Assembly (NCBI GenBank): GCA_012523635.1
Contig: JAAYTX010000083.1
Location: 1-53,303 of the forward strand
Length of the DNA stretch: 53,303 nt
Source: Elusimicrobiota bacterium
GTDB lineage: Bacteria > Elusimicrobiota > Elusimicrobia > Elusimicrobiales > Elusimicrobiaceae
Direction: 5' to 3'
Part shown: piece by piece, positions 1-7,772 of the stretch
How positions within the stretch are numbered: position 1 is the first letter of the stretch
How the letters are laid out: each line of letters starts with the position of its first letter
The notes under the pieces: generated by a model
The model's input: the letters and a program-made list of their open reading frames with translations, nothing else
What the model was told of the DNA's origin: nothing
Database searches by the model: none
Made by a program: the position numbers and the translations under genes

Positions 1-787
1 GTTTGGCGGCGGCCTGCGCTATGTTCTTGGGAATGAGGCGGCTTTCCAGCTTCTGCAGCTCAGCCTCAAGATAGTCGGGGACAGTCTCTTCGTCCTGGTT
101 GGGCTTGGAACGGGCAGTGGCCTGCGGTTCCGGCTCCGAAACTGTTTCTTCCATGGCGGGGGCCGGTTCTTCCGGCGCCTGCGCTGCGGCTGGCTCCGGC
201 GCGGGCTGCGGCTCCTCAAACGAAGGCTCGGGCAAACCTGTTTCCTCAGGCTGTGGCTCGGGAACAGGCTCTGGCCTGGGCGCTGTCCGATGCGTCTGGG
301 GATGAACGCGTGAAGACGGCGGCTTTCGCGCGGGCGGAGGCTCGGGCTCCTGAATCTCCTCTACGGTTTCCTGTTCGGGCGCCTCGGCATCCTGGGGGGC
401 GTAATCCTGGGCGTACTCCTGCGGGTAGGGCTGCGCAGGCTCCTGCTGCGGCTCTTCCACAAGCTCCTGCAAACCGCCCCTGGAGCGGGACGCCGTCTCT
501 TCCTGTTCGGGGAGCTCTTCGTCGGAGAAGAAAACCTGTTCCGACTGGGCTCCGGGCGGGGCCATGGCGGATACGACGCTTTTCACGAAATCCAGCGTCT
601 TGGTCTCGTTAGAATGTATGGCAAGGGAATAGGCGGTCACGCCGTTCTCTTTCCTAGGGCGGCCGCAGACATTGGCTATGCGTTCCAGCAGGCCTATCAT
701 GTCCTCAAATTCGGCGCCCACCATCAGCGAGTAGCGGTATCTCCGCCACTTGCCGCGTTCGCGCCGTATTCCCCAGTTCTTTATCAT
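1..787 (-). CDS. Partial CDS (3' end beyond window): ~75-aa N-terminal domain followed by a long Pro/Glu/Gln-rich low-complexity region
   Basis: Hand translation of the minus strand from ATG at 787: MIKNWGIRRERGKWRRYRYSLMVGAEFEDMIGLLERIANVCGRPRKENGVTAYSLAIHSNETKTLDFVKSVVSAM...PEPVPEPQPEETGLPEPSFEEPQPAPEPAAAQAPEEP...YLEAELQKLESRLIPKNIAQAAAK; no stop before window edge. Absent from the ORF track. Confidence 0.75.
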   Translation of the reverse strand, partial: MIKNWGIRRERGKWRRYRYSLMVGAEFEDMIGLLERIANVCGRPRKENGVTAYSLAIHSNETKTLDFVKSVVSAMAPPGAQSEQVFFSDEELPEQEETASRSRGGLQELVEEPQQEPAQPYPQEYAQDYAPQDAEAPEQETVEEIQEPEPPPARKPPSSRVHPQTHRTAPRPEPVPEPQPEETGLPEPSFEEPQPAPEPAAAQAPEEPAPAMEETVSEPEPQATARSKPNQDEETVPDYLEAELQKLESRLIPKNIAQAAAK

Positions 788-800
788 CGTCCGAGGGCCG

Positions 801-1040
801 TCACTCGAAAATTATCCGCACGCCTTCGTAATCTATCCAGTCCCTGGCCAGGGGGCTTACAATGGCCCCCTTGGGCAGGCGGATGATTTTTTCTCCCGGC
901 TTGCGCATGCGGCGCAGTTCCCAATCGCTCACAAAAACACGTCCGGGCGGGCCATGCGGCTTTTCGCCGCCTGAAACCCGCCCCCCGCGCTGCGCCAGCA
1001 ATTCGACCAGCCAGTCTATAAGGTCATCCCTGGTGAACAA
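801..1040 (-). CDS. Small BMC-operon protein; C-terminus resembles the N-terminal segment of EutT-type cobalamin adenosyltransferases (LPxxxxxTPxARxxxxxxxxxIxF)
   Basis: 79 aa; ...GEKIIRLPKGAIVSPLARDWIDYEGVRIIFE; located within the BMC operon. Confidence 0.6.
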   Translation of the reverse strand: MFTRDDLIDWLVELLAQRGGRVSGGEKPHGPPGRVFVSDWELRRMRKPGEKIIRLPKGAIVSPLARDWIDYEGVRIIFE

Positions 1041-1068
1041 GGGAGCCTCCCTGTCAAAGCCCCGGAAC

Positions 1069-1368
1069 TCAGTCCGAAACCTTGACGCTCATCTTGGCCA
1101 GATATTTGTCCAGTTCGTCGTGCGGCCTGGGTATCACATGCACGCCGACGAGCTCGCCGACCTTCTGCGAGGCTGCGGCCCCGGCTTCGACGGCGGCGCG
1201 CACCGCGCCCACTTCGCCGCGGCACATCGTGGTGACGTACCCGGTGCCTATCTTCTCGTAGCCCAGCAGGCGCACCTTGGCCGCCTTGGCCATGGCGTCG
1301 GAGGCTTCTATCATGCCGATATAGCCTTTGGTTTCCACCAGTCCCAGCGCTTCCTTGGGTTCAGACAT
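1069..1368 (-). CDS. BMC-H shell protein (PduA/EutM/CcmK-like hexamer)
   Basis: [58 protein letters not shown], canonical BMC domain. Confidence 0.95.
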   Translation of the reverse strand: MSEPKEALGLVETKGYIGMIEASDAMAKAAKVRLLGYEKIGTGYVTTMCRGEVGAVRAAVEAGAAASQKVGELVGVHVIPRPHDELDKYLAKMSVKVSD

Positions 1369-1391
1369 TGCAATTCCTCCTGTTTACAAAA

Positions 1392-2393
1392 TCAGTATTT
1401 GCCGGCCCCGGAATCCTTCCCGGTCACTATGCCCACGCTGGCGCTTGTGCCAAGGCGCGTGGCTCCTGCTTTTATCATTTCGCTGGCGGCCTTGCCGTCG
1501 CGTATGCCGCCGGAGGCCTTCACGCCCATGTCGGGCCCCACAACCTCGCGCATGAGCGCCACATCTTCCGCTGTCGCGCCGCCGGGTCCGAAGCCGGTAG
1601 AGGTCTTAACGAAATCGGCCTTGGCCTGCTTGGACATCTTGCAGGCGCGGATTTTCTCGTCCCTGGTCAGGTAGGCGGTCTCGATAATCACCTTGAGCAC
1701 CTTGCCCACGGTGGCTTCGCGCACGGCCTTTATGTCGTCAAGCACCAGCGCGTCGTTGCCGGACTTCAGCGCGCCCACGTTGATTACCATGTCAATCTCG
1801 TCGGCGCCATTGGCTATGGCGTCGCGGGCCTCTATGGCCTTCACCGTGGGGGTCGTTGAGCCCAGAGGGAAGCCGATGACCGTGCAGACTTTTACAGGGC
1901 AGCCGCGCAGCAGCTTGGCGCACAGCGCCACATAAGAGGGGTTCACGCAAACCGAGGCGAAGGTGTATTTGCGCGCCTCCTCGCAAAGCTTGCCCACTTC
2001 CTCCTGCGTCGCGTTGGACTTCAGCAGGGTGTGGTCTATCATCGCGGCTATGGAAGAGCACCTGCCGTCGGGATGGCAGAGGCCTATGCGGTCGGCTCCG
2101 GTGCAGCGCACCTGCTCGGCCGTCATGCTGTTGAGCGGGCTGCAGCGCTGGCAGGTGGGAGAGCACTGCCCGGTCTGCTGGGCGGCGCAAGTGTGCGGCG
2201 CGGCCTGGGCGGCTCCGCCGCGGTTCCAGTTAACCAGCCCGTTTGAAAACACCTTTCCGGCCGTGCCTATGCTCACGCCGTCGCCCGGCATCTTGTAGGA
2301 GGGCGCGGGTTTTGAGGCCCCGGTCCCTATGCCCTTCTGCTGGAGGGCCTTCATCACAGCGTCCACTATCGGCTTTATCTCGTCTTCACGCAT
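1392..2393 (-). CDS. deoC: Deoxyribose-phosphate aldolase with N-terminal encapsulation-peptide-like helix and Cys-rich linker
   Basis: DeoC core with Schiff-base region [24 protein letters not shown] and C-terminal Tyr; N-terminal [21 protein letters not shown]. Confidence 0.93.
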   Translation of the reverse strand: MREDEIKPIVDAVMKALQQKGIGTGASKPAPSYKMPGDGVSIGTAGKVFSNGLVNWNRGGAAQAAPHTCAAQQTGQCSPTCQRCSPLNSMTAEQVRCTGADRIGLCHPDGRCSSIAAMIDHTLLKSNATQEEVGKLCEEARKYTFASVCVNPSYVALCAKLLRGCPVKVCTVIGFPLGSTTPTVKAIEARDAIANGADEIDMVINVGALKSGNDALVLDDIKAVREATVGKVLKVIIETAYLTRDEKIRACKMSKQAKADFVKTSTGFGPGGATAEDVALMREVVGPDMGVKASGGIRDGKAASEMIKAGATRLGTSASVGIVTGKDSGAGKY

Positions 2394-2682
2394 ATTTTTT
2401 ATCCTTTCCTCCGGAATGCACGGAATCCAGCACCCCGCAAATCAGCGTACGCACCGGGGCGTTGTCGTTTTTAATAACTTTTCTGGCCGAGCCGCCTTCA
2501 TCAAGCACCAGCACTGTGTCGCCCACGCCGGCGCCAACGCCGCCGTCCAGCGCCAGCGCGGTAGCCCCGGCGTATTCTCCGCTTACGGGTTCCACAGGCT
2601 TCACCAGCAGCAGCTTGCCCCCCTTAAGGTCGGGGTGCTTGCGCGTCGCCCACACACTTCCCACCACTTTAGCCACGAACAT
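2386..2682 (-). CDS. BMC-P shell vertex protein (EutN/CcmL-like)
   Basis: [30 protein letters not shown]...[22 protein letters not shown]; overlaps deoC start. Confidence 0.93.
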   Translation of the reverse strand: MFVAKVVGSVWATRKHPDLKGGKLLLVKPVEPVSGEYAGATALALDGGVGAGVGDTVLVLDEGGSARKVIKNDNAPVRTLICGVLDSVHSGGKDKKYA

Positions 2683-2690
2683 ATAAAATC

Positions 2691-2990
2691 CTAAAGCCCG
2701 TCCAGCTGATAGCCGTCCACAATGCCCACTATGGCGGCGTCGACGGGCGGGAGCGCAGTTCCGCAGCCCGCCTCGTAGCAGTTCTGATAAGCCACTATGG
2801 CCTCGCGGGAGGCCACATAGAAAACCTTTTCGCCGGAGCCGGCCCCTACGCAGTCGCCGGCCACCAGAGGGCTGCCGGTTTCCTTGCCGGTATCCCAGTC
2901 AAGGGGCTGTATCAGCAAAAGCTTCTTGTCCTCCACCGCGGCTTCCTGCCTGGTGCAGAACACCCTTCCGCAAACGCGAGCCAGCTTCAT
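2691..2990 (-). CDS. BMC-P shell vertex protein (EutN/CcmL-like)
   Basis: MKLARVCGRVFCTRQEAAVEDKKLLLIQPLDWDTGK...VAGDCVGAGSGEKVFYVASREA. Confidence 0.92.
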   Translation of the reverse strand: MKLARVCGRVFCTRQEAAVEDKKLLLIQPLDWDTGKETGSPLVAGDCVGAGSGEKVFYVASREAIVAYQNCYEAGCGTALPPVDAAIVGIVDGYQLDGL

Positions 2991-3445
2991 GGCCGTCCCT
3001 GGCAGTAGCGCTTTTCTATGGCGGCCACCTTCTCAAGCCGCTTGGAATGCCTGCCGCCCTCAAAGGGAGTGTTCAGCCAAACTTTCAGTATTTCCTGTAT
3101 GGACAGCTCGCCCATGGTTTTTCCGCCTAGGCAGAGGACGTTGCAGTCCTCGTGCGCGGCGGCGAAGCGGGCTGCGTTCGGGTCGTAGGCGCAGACCGCG
3201 CGCGCCCCGGGCACCTTGTTGGCGGCAAAGCAGACTCCGCCGCCGAAGCCGTCCAGCAGTATACCCCGGTCGAATTCCTTTCGCACCACGGCCTCGGAAA
3301 CCAGAAGGGCCGGGTCCGGATAGTCGGCCGACTCGGCGGCATAGCAGCCGAAATCTGTCACCTCATGGCCAAGGCCCTGGAGAAACTTCTTTATCTTCTC
3401 CTTGGCCTCGAAGCCGCCGTGGTCCGAACCTATAACCAGACGCAT
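2987..3445 (-). CDS. rpiB: RpiB/LacAB-family sugar-phosphate isomerase
   Basis: MRLVIGSDHGGFEAKEKI...AANKVPGARA...EGGRHSKRLEKVAAIE; catalytic Cys position is Asp. Confidence 0.9.
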   Translation of the reverse strand: MRLVIGSDHGGFEAKEKIKKFLQGLGHEVTDFGCYAAESADYPDPALLVSEAVVRKEFDRGILLDGFGGGVCFAANKVPGARAVCAYDPNAARFAAAHEDCNVLCLGGKTMGELSIQEILKVWLNTPFEGGRHSKRLEKVAAIEKRYCQGRP

Positions 3446-3454
3446 ACGCGCTCC

Positions 3455-4006
3455 TTACAGCAACGCCTTTCCCAGCTGAGAGTGGGCGTTGGGTATGAGA
3501 ATTTTAGACACTATCGCGTCTTCCGGCAGGGACAGCGCGGCGGCGGCGACCGCCGTCTTCACCGCGCCGACTTCGCCGGTGATGGAGAAGAAGCCCTTGC
3601 CGCCAATGCCGGTACCGAGCTTTATCTCTATCAAAGACACCTTGGCGGCCTTGCAGGCTATATCGGCCCCGTAGAGCGCGCCCATGGCATCCTTGGTTTC
3701 CAGTATGGCCACTGCCTCAAGCTTCGCGCTTTTGTTCTTGCCAGACAGCGCGGCCAGCGCGTCTTTGTGGATGTTGCGTATCACGAACTCGGCGATTACC
3801 ACGCCCTTGGCCGTTTCGGTTCCGGTCCGCATCGAGGATTCCACCTCTCCGACCGGGCCCGTAATTATTATCAGATATTTGCCGCGCGCGGTGGGCTCGG
3901 ACTTGGCTATCTCCACCCCGGCCGCCTTGCACATCGCATCCAGCGCCTCAATCCCGCGCGCTATGGACGAAGTTTCCAGAAGTCCCAGTGCTATGTCTGC
4001 CTGCAT
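3455..4006 (-). CDS. BMC-T tandem-domain shell protein (PduT-like)
   Basis: Two BMC domains in 183 aa: LGLLETSSIARGIEALDAMCKAAGV... and VAILETKDAMGALYGADIACKAAKV... Confidence 0.93.
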   Translation of the reverse strand: MQADIALGLLETSSIARGIEALDAMCKAAGVEIAKSEPTARGKYLIIITGPVGEVESSMRTGTETAKGVVIAEFVIRNIHKDALAALSGKNKSAKLEAVAILETKDAMGALYGADIACKAAKVSLIEIKLGTGIGGKGFFSITGEVGAVKTAVAAAALSLPEDAIVSKILIPNAHSQLGKALL

Positions 4007-4019
4007 ATTAAACGCTCCT

Positions 4020-5474
4020 TCAGGCTATCCTGAAATATCCCACCAGCACGCAGTGCAGCGGGCGCACGAAATGAGTGGGCTTGGTTATGCCGTCGCCGGT
4101 AGGCGTGCCTATGGACATGGAGGCGTAACCCTCGCCCATGCCAAGGCCGTAAAGCGTCGGCGCGTTCTTCACGTAGATGGAGCAGGCTATCCTGCGACCC
4201 ATCTTCGTGAGGTTCTCCACGTTCATCGAATACATCGCGGCGCTGTGGTGGTTGCCGCCCTCGGCCCGGTAAGCCAGCTCTATGGCCGCGTCCAGGTTCG
4301 GCACGAAGGTCACCGGCAGCACCGGCATAAGCTGTTCGGCCATCACGAACGGATGGTCGTTGGGAGTAACGCCCCACAGCACGCGGACATCATCGGACAG
4401 CGAAAGGCCTATGGCCTTTGCGATGTGCGAGGGGTTCTTGCCCACGAAGTCGCGGTTGACGCGCGGCTCCTTGCCGGGCTGGTAGTCGGGTATGGCGGCC
4501 TTGGCAAGCTGGTCCATCTGCTCCGGGCTCAGCTCGTAGGCGCGCTTGTCGGCGCGCATGGCTGCCAGGAATTTCTCCCGGGCGGCCTCCACCACAATCA
4601 CTTCCTTCTCGGCTATGCACAGCACGTTATTGTCGAAACCGCAACCGGTGATGATGCTTTCCGCGCATTCCGGGAAGCGGGCGGTCTCGTCCACCACTAC
4701 GGGCGGGTTGCCGGGGCCGGCGGCTATCACCTTGCAGGTCTTTCCCGTGGTCATGGCCACGCGCACTATCGCGGGCCCGCCTGTCACGAGGTTCATCCTC
4801 GCCTTGGGGTGGGACAGCAGTTCCTTGGTGCTGTCCTGCGTGGGAGAGGCCATGGTGGTCATCAAATCAGGCGGCGCGCCTGCGGCCACTGCCGCGGCGT
4901 TGAAAACGCGTATGGCTTCCTGCACGGATTTCTTCGAGGCCGGATGCGGGGAAAACACCACGCTGTTACCGGCCGCCAGTATGGCTATGGCGTTGCTGAT
5001 AACCGTCGCCACCGGGTTGGTGGACGGGGTTATGGCCGCCACCACGCCGAAGGGCGCGTACTCCACCAGCGTGAGGCCCTTGTCGCCGGTATAGGCGCGG
5101 GCCGAAAGGTCCTCGACGCCCGGGGTTTTCAGCGCGCAGATGAGGTTCTTCTGCACCTTGTCCTGCCAACGGCCCATGCCCGTCTCTTCCTGGGCCATTT
5201 TGGCGAAGCGCTCGGCGTTGCTCACGGCGGCCTGGCGTATGGCGTCTATTATCTTCTTGCGGGCTTCGATGCCCATGTCCTGAAAAACCGGCTGGGCCTT
5301 CTCCGCGGCCTCTACGGCCTCTGTGACCGTCTGGTACACGCCGCCGCCCGATGCCGCCGCCTCGCGGCGCGGCTGGGCCTGCGGCGCGCCCTGAATGGCC
5401 GCGCGAAAGCCGGGGTTTGAGTCCAGCTTCTTCAACACCTCTGAAACTATGCGGGTTATGTCGTCTTGAGTCAT
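4020..5474 (-). CDS. CoA-acylating aldehyde dehydrogenase (PduP/EutE-like) with N-terminal encapsulation-peptide-like helix
   Basis: GCGFDNNVLCIAEKEVIVVEAA active-site region; N-term MTQDDITRIVSEVLKKLDSN. Confidence 0.95.
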   Translation of the reverse strand: MTQDDITRIVSEVLKKLDSNPGFRAAIQGAPQAQPRREAAASGGGVYQTVTEAVEAAEKAQPVFQDMGIEARKKIIDAIRQAAVSNAERFAKMAQEETGMGRWQDKVQKNLICALKTPGVEDLSARAYTGDKGLTLVEYAPFGVVAAITPSTNPVATVISNAIAILAAGNSVVFSPHPASKKSVQEAIRVFNAAAVAAGAPPDLMTTMASPTQDSTKELLSHPKARMNLVTGGPAIVRVAMTTGKTCKVIAAGPGNPPVVVDETARFPECAESIITGCGFDNNVLCIAEKEVIVVEAAREKFLAAMRADKRAYELSPEQMDQLAKAAIPDYQPGKEPRVNRDFVGKNPSHIAKAIGLSLSDDVRVLWGVTPNDHPFVMAEQLMPVLPVTFVPNLDAAIELAYRAEGGNHHSAAMYSMNVENLTKMGRRIACSIYVKNAPTLYGLGMGEGYASMSIGTPTGDGITKPTHFVRPLHCVLVGYFRIA

Positions 5475-5481
5475 GGCCGCC

Positions 5482-5787
5482 TCACAAACCCTTGTCCTGC
5501 GACTTGCGGAACACCACGGAACCGTCCTTCTCTATGGTGTCTACTATGGCGAAGATGGCGCAATCCACCGGATTGCTCTCGGTCCTGCTGGTTTGCCGGG
5601 CCGAAGAGCCCTGCACCAGCAGCACCAGCTCGCCTTCCCCGGCGCCGACGGTATCAACAGCAATCAGCGGCGTGCCCTTGGGCTTGCCGTCCAGTTCCAC
5701 CGGCTGGGCCATCAACAGCTTGCAGCCGACCAGCTTGTCGTCCTTTCTGGTGCAGACGACGTTTCCCACCACTCTGGCGAAAAGCAT
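5482..5787 (-). CDS. BMC-P shell vertex protein (EutN/CcmL-like)
   Basis: MLFARVVGNVVCTRKDDKLVGCKLLMAQPVELDGKPKGTPLIAVDTVGAGEGELVLLVQGSSAR. Confidence 0.95.
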   Translation of the reverse strand: MLFARVVGNVVCTRKDDKLVGCKLLMAQPVELDGKPKGTPLIAVDTVGAGEGELVLLVQGSSARQTSRTESNPVDCAIFAIVDTIEKDGSVVFRKSQDKGL

Positions 5788-5856
5788 AAAACCTCCCGGT
5801 ACAGCGGCCCCGGCCCGCCGCCGAACACGCGGCGGGCCGGAGCGGCAAAATCAGAC

Positions 5857-6150
5857 TTATTTCTTGCCGCGGTTGTCAGCCAGGGATATGGGGAACTTCC
5901 CCTCCAGGTCGCCGTGCGGCTGCGGTATCACATGCACGGACACGACCTCGCCGACGCGCTGGGCGGCGGCGGCACCGGCATCGCAGCTGGCGCGGCAAGC
6001 GGCCACTTCGCCGCGGAACAGCACCGTAACCAGTCCCGACCCGATCTTCTCATATCCGGCCAGCCTGACGTTGGCGGCCTTCACGGCCGCATCGGCGGCC
6101 TCTATGCAGGGCACCAGCCCCTTGGTTTCTATCATTCCGAGCGCTTCCAT
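5857..6150 (-). CDS. BMC-H shell protein
   Basis: [59 protein letters not shown]. Confidence 0.95.
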   Translation of the reverse strand: MEALGMIETKGLVPCIEAADAAVKAANVRLAGYEKIGSGLVTVLFRGEVAACRASCDAGAAAAQRVGEVVSVHVIPQPHGDLEGKFPISLADNRGKK

Positions 6151-6188
6151 TGTTCCTCCTTAAGTTGCTGCTGCAATTGCACTTCCGC

Positions 6189-6818
6189 CTACACTATGTA
6201 TCCAAAATCGCTGTTGCCCACCATGGCCGCGTTGGCTTCCTCCACGTCCAGATGGAGCTCCAGCGCGAATTTGTCGCTTACGCGGCACAGCACCTGCTCA
6301 AACACCACCCCGCGGTCGCCTTTCTCGCCGCAGCGCACGCGCACTATCTGCTTGTCCTCTATGCCAAAGTTCCTGGCGTCTGCCGGGGTGAAATGTATGT
6401 GCCGCTTGGAAAGAATCACGCCGCCCTGCACGGTGACCGTGCCCTTGGGGCCGGTTATCTTGATGCCCGGGGTATTGTCCAGGCTGCCGGAAGCGCGCAC
6501 CGGGGGCTTAAGGCCCAGCTTCACGGCATCCCCCATGGAAACCTCAATCTGCGTCCTGGTGCGGTAGGGGCCTATCATGCGCACGTTCTTGAAGGCGCCT
6601 TTCTCGGTCTCGATGTTCACGGCCTCGTTGCAGGCGAAGAAGCCCGGCTGGCGCAACTGCCTGTAAACCGTGGGTTCCGCCTCCTGCCCGAAAAGGGTCT
6701 TGAAATCCTCTTTGGTCAGGTGCAAATGGCGGTTTGAAACGCCTATCGGGATGGGTTTGGACGCGCGGTCCATGCGCTTGCCTATCTCTGCCGCTATTTT
6801 GTCGGAATCGGACGACAT
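6189..6818 (-). CDS. pduL: PduL-type phosphotransacylase
   Basis: IPIGVSNRHLHLTKEDFKTLFG...KRHIHFTPADARNFGI, PduL His motifs; N-term amphipathic helix MSSDSDKIAAEIGKRMDRAS. Confidence 0.94.
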   Translation of the reverse strand: MSSDSDKIAAEIGKRMDRASKPIPIGVSNRHLHLTKEDFKTLFGQEAEPTVYRQLRQPGFFACNEAVNIETEKGAFKNVRMIGPYRTRTQIEVSMGDAVKLGLKPPVRASGSLDNTPGIKITGPKGTVTVQGGVILSKRHIHFTPADARNFGIEDKQIVRVRCGEKGDRGVVFEQVLCRVSDKFALELHLDVEEANAAMVGNSDFGYIV

Positions 6819-6826
6819 ATGTTCTC

Positions 6827-7606
6827 CTATTTGGTTATAACTTCCTGAAAATGAATTATGCGCAGAAAGCCGTCGGCCTTGAGGCTGGCTCCGCCGACCA
6901 AGGCCCCGTCCACGTCGGGCTGGGCCATGATTTCGTCAACGTTGTCCGCCTTCACGGAACCGCCGTAGAGTATGCGCATGCCGTCCGCCAGCGCCGGGGA
7001 ATACAGCCTGCCCGCCAGCTTACGGATGAAAATGTGGGCGTCCTGAGCCTGGTCCGGGGTGGCGTTTTTACCCGTGCCTATGGCCCATACCGGCTCGTAG
7101 GCTATGATGAGGGTGGAAAGTTCTTCGGCCTTGCGGCCTGCAAGCGCGCCAGACACCTGGGTTTCAAGCACGCGGTAGGTTTTCTGGCTTTCGCGCTCGG
7201 CCAGCGTTTCGCCCACGCACAGCACCGGCACCAGCCCGTGGCGCAGTGCGGCGGCAAGCTTCTTATTTATAACCTGGTCGCTTTCGCCGAAAATGCTGCG
7301 GCGCTCGGAGTGGCCGATAAGCACATGCGTACAGCCGGCGTCCTTTATCTGCCCGGGAGCAACAGCACCCGTGAAAGCGCCCTTGTCCTCCCAGCTCATG
7401 TCCTGCGCGGCCAGCAGTATGTCGGAACCTTTCAGCGCGGCTGCCACCTGATGCAGCGAAGTGAACGACGGCGCCATCATGACCTGCCCGGCGTATCCCG
7501 GCCTGACGCCGTTTTTCACCGACGAAGCCAGGTCCACGGACTCCTTGGCGGTATTATGCATCTTCCAGTTTCCGGCTATCAGCGTCTTCCTCATTTTGGA
7601 GGCCAT
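6827..7606 (-). CDS. tpiA: Triosephosphate isomerase
   Basis: LIAGNWKMHNT...LIGHSERRSIFGE...AYEPVWAIGTGKNAT...YGGSVKADN. Confidence 0.96.
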   Translation of the reverse strand: MASKMRKTLIAGNWKMHNTAKESVDLASSVKNGVRPGYAGQVMMAPSFTSLHQVAAALKGSDILLAAQDMSWEDKGAFTGAVAPGQIKDAGCTHVLIGHSERRSIFGESDQVINKKLAAALRHGLVPVLCVGETLAERESQKTYRVLETQVSGALAGRKAEELSTLIIAYEPVWAIGTGKNATPDQAQDAHIFIRKLAGRLYSPALADGMRILYGGSVKADNVDEIMAQPDVDGALVGGASLKADGFLRIIHFQEVITK

Positions 7607-7637
7607 ATGAAAAAAATTCTCCCGGTTTTGTTGACTT

Positions 7638-7666
7638 CATGTCCACAGCGGACACCTCAGGACATG
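7638..7666 (-). promoter_or_regulatory. Inverted repeats with competing arms upstream of tpiA/BMC operon
   Basis: + strand CATGTCC-ACAGC-GGACA-CCTCA-GGACATG: the CATGTCC arm can pair with GGACATG (7 bp) or, via TGTCC, with GGACA (5 bp). Confidence 0.4.
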
Positions 7667-7772
7667 ACGGCGCAATGCTCTCGCGCCATAATATATATAC
7701 ATAGATACAAATATTGCCGCAAACAATCAAGACCCGGCTGTATGATGCGGCAAGGTTTGATATCATAATTCT

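Noticed and set aside
19-612. ORFs 19..219 -, 99..305 + and 253..612 + at the left edge
   Set aside because: Overlap the better-supported partial minus-strand ORF 1..787; low-complexity shadow frames of the P/E-rich region.
3684-5420. 578-aa plus-strand ORF opposite the aldehyde dehydrogenase (also 3152..4033 + and 1368..1859 +)
   Set aside because: Antisense to clear BMC genes; His/Gly/Arg-rich composition typical of shadow frames in high-GC DNA; no recognisable domain.
801-7606. PDU, EUT or glycyl-radical type BMC
   Set aside because: No diol dehydratase, ethanolamine ammonia-lyase, glycyl radical enzyme or activase; DeoC and RpiB are the diagnostic cargo.
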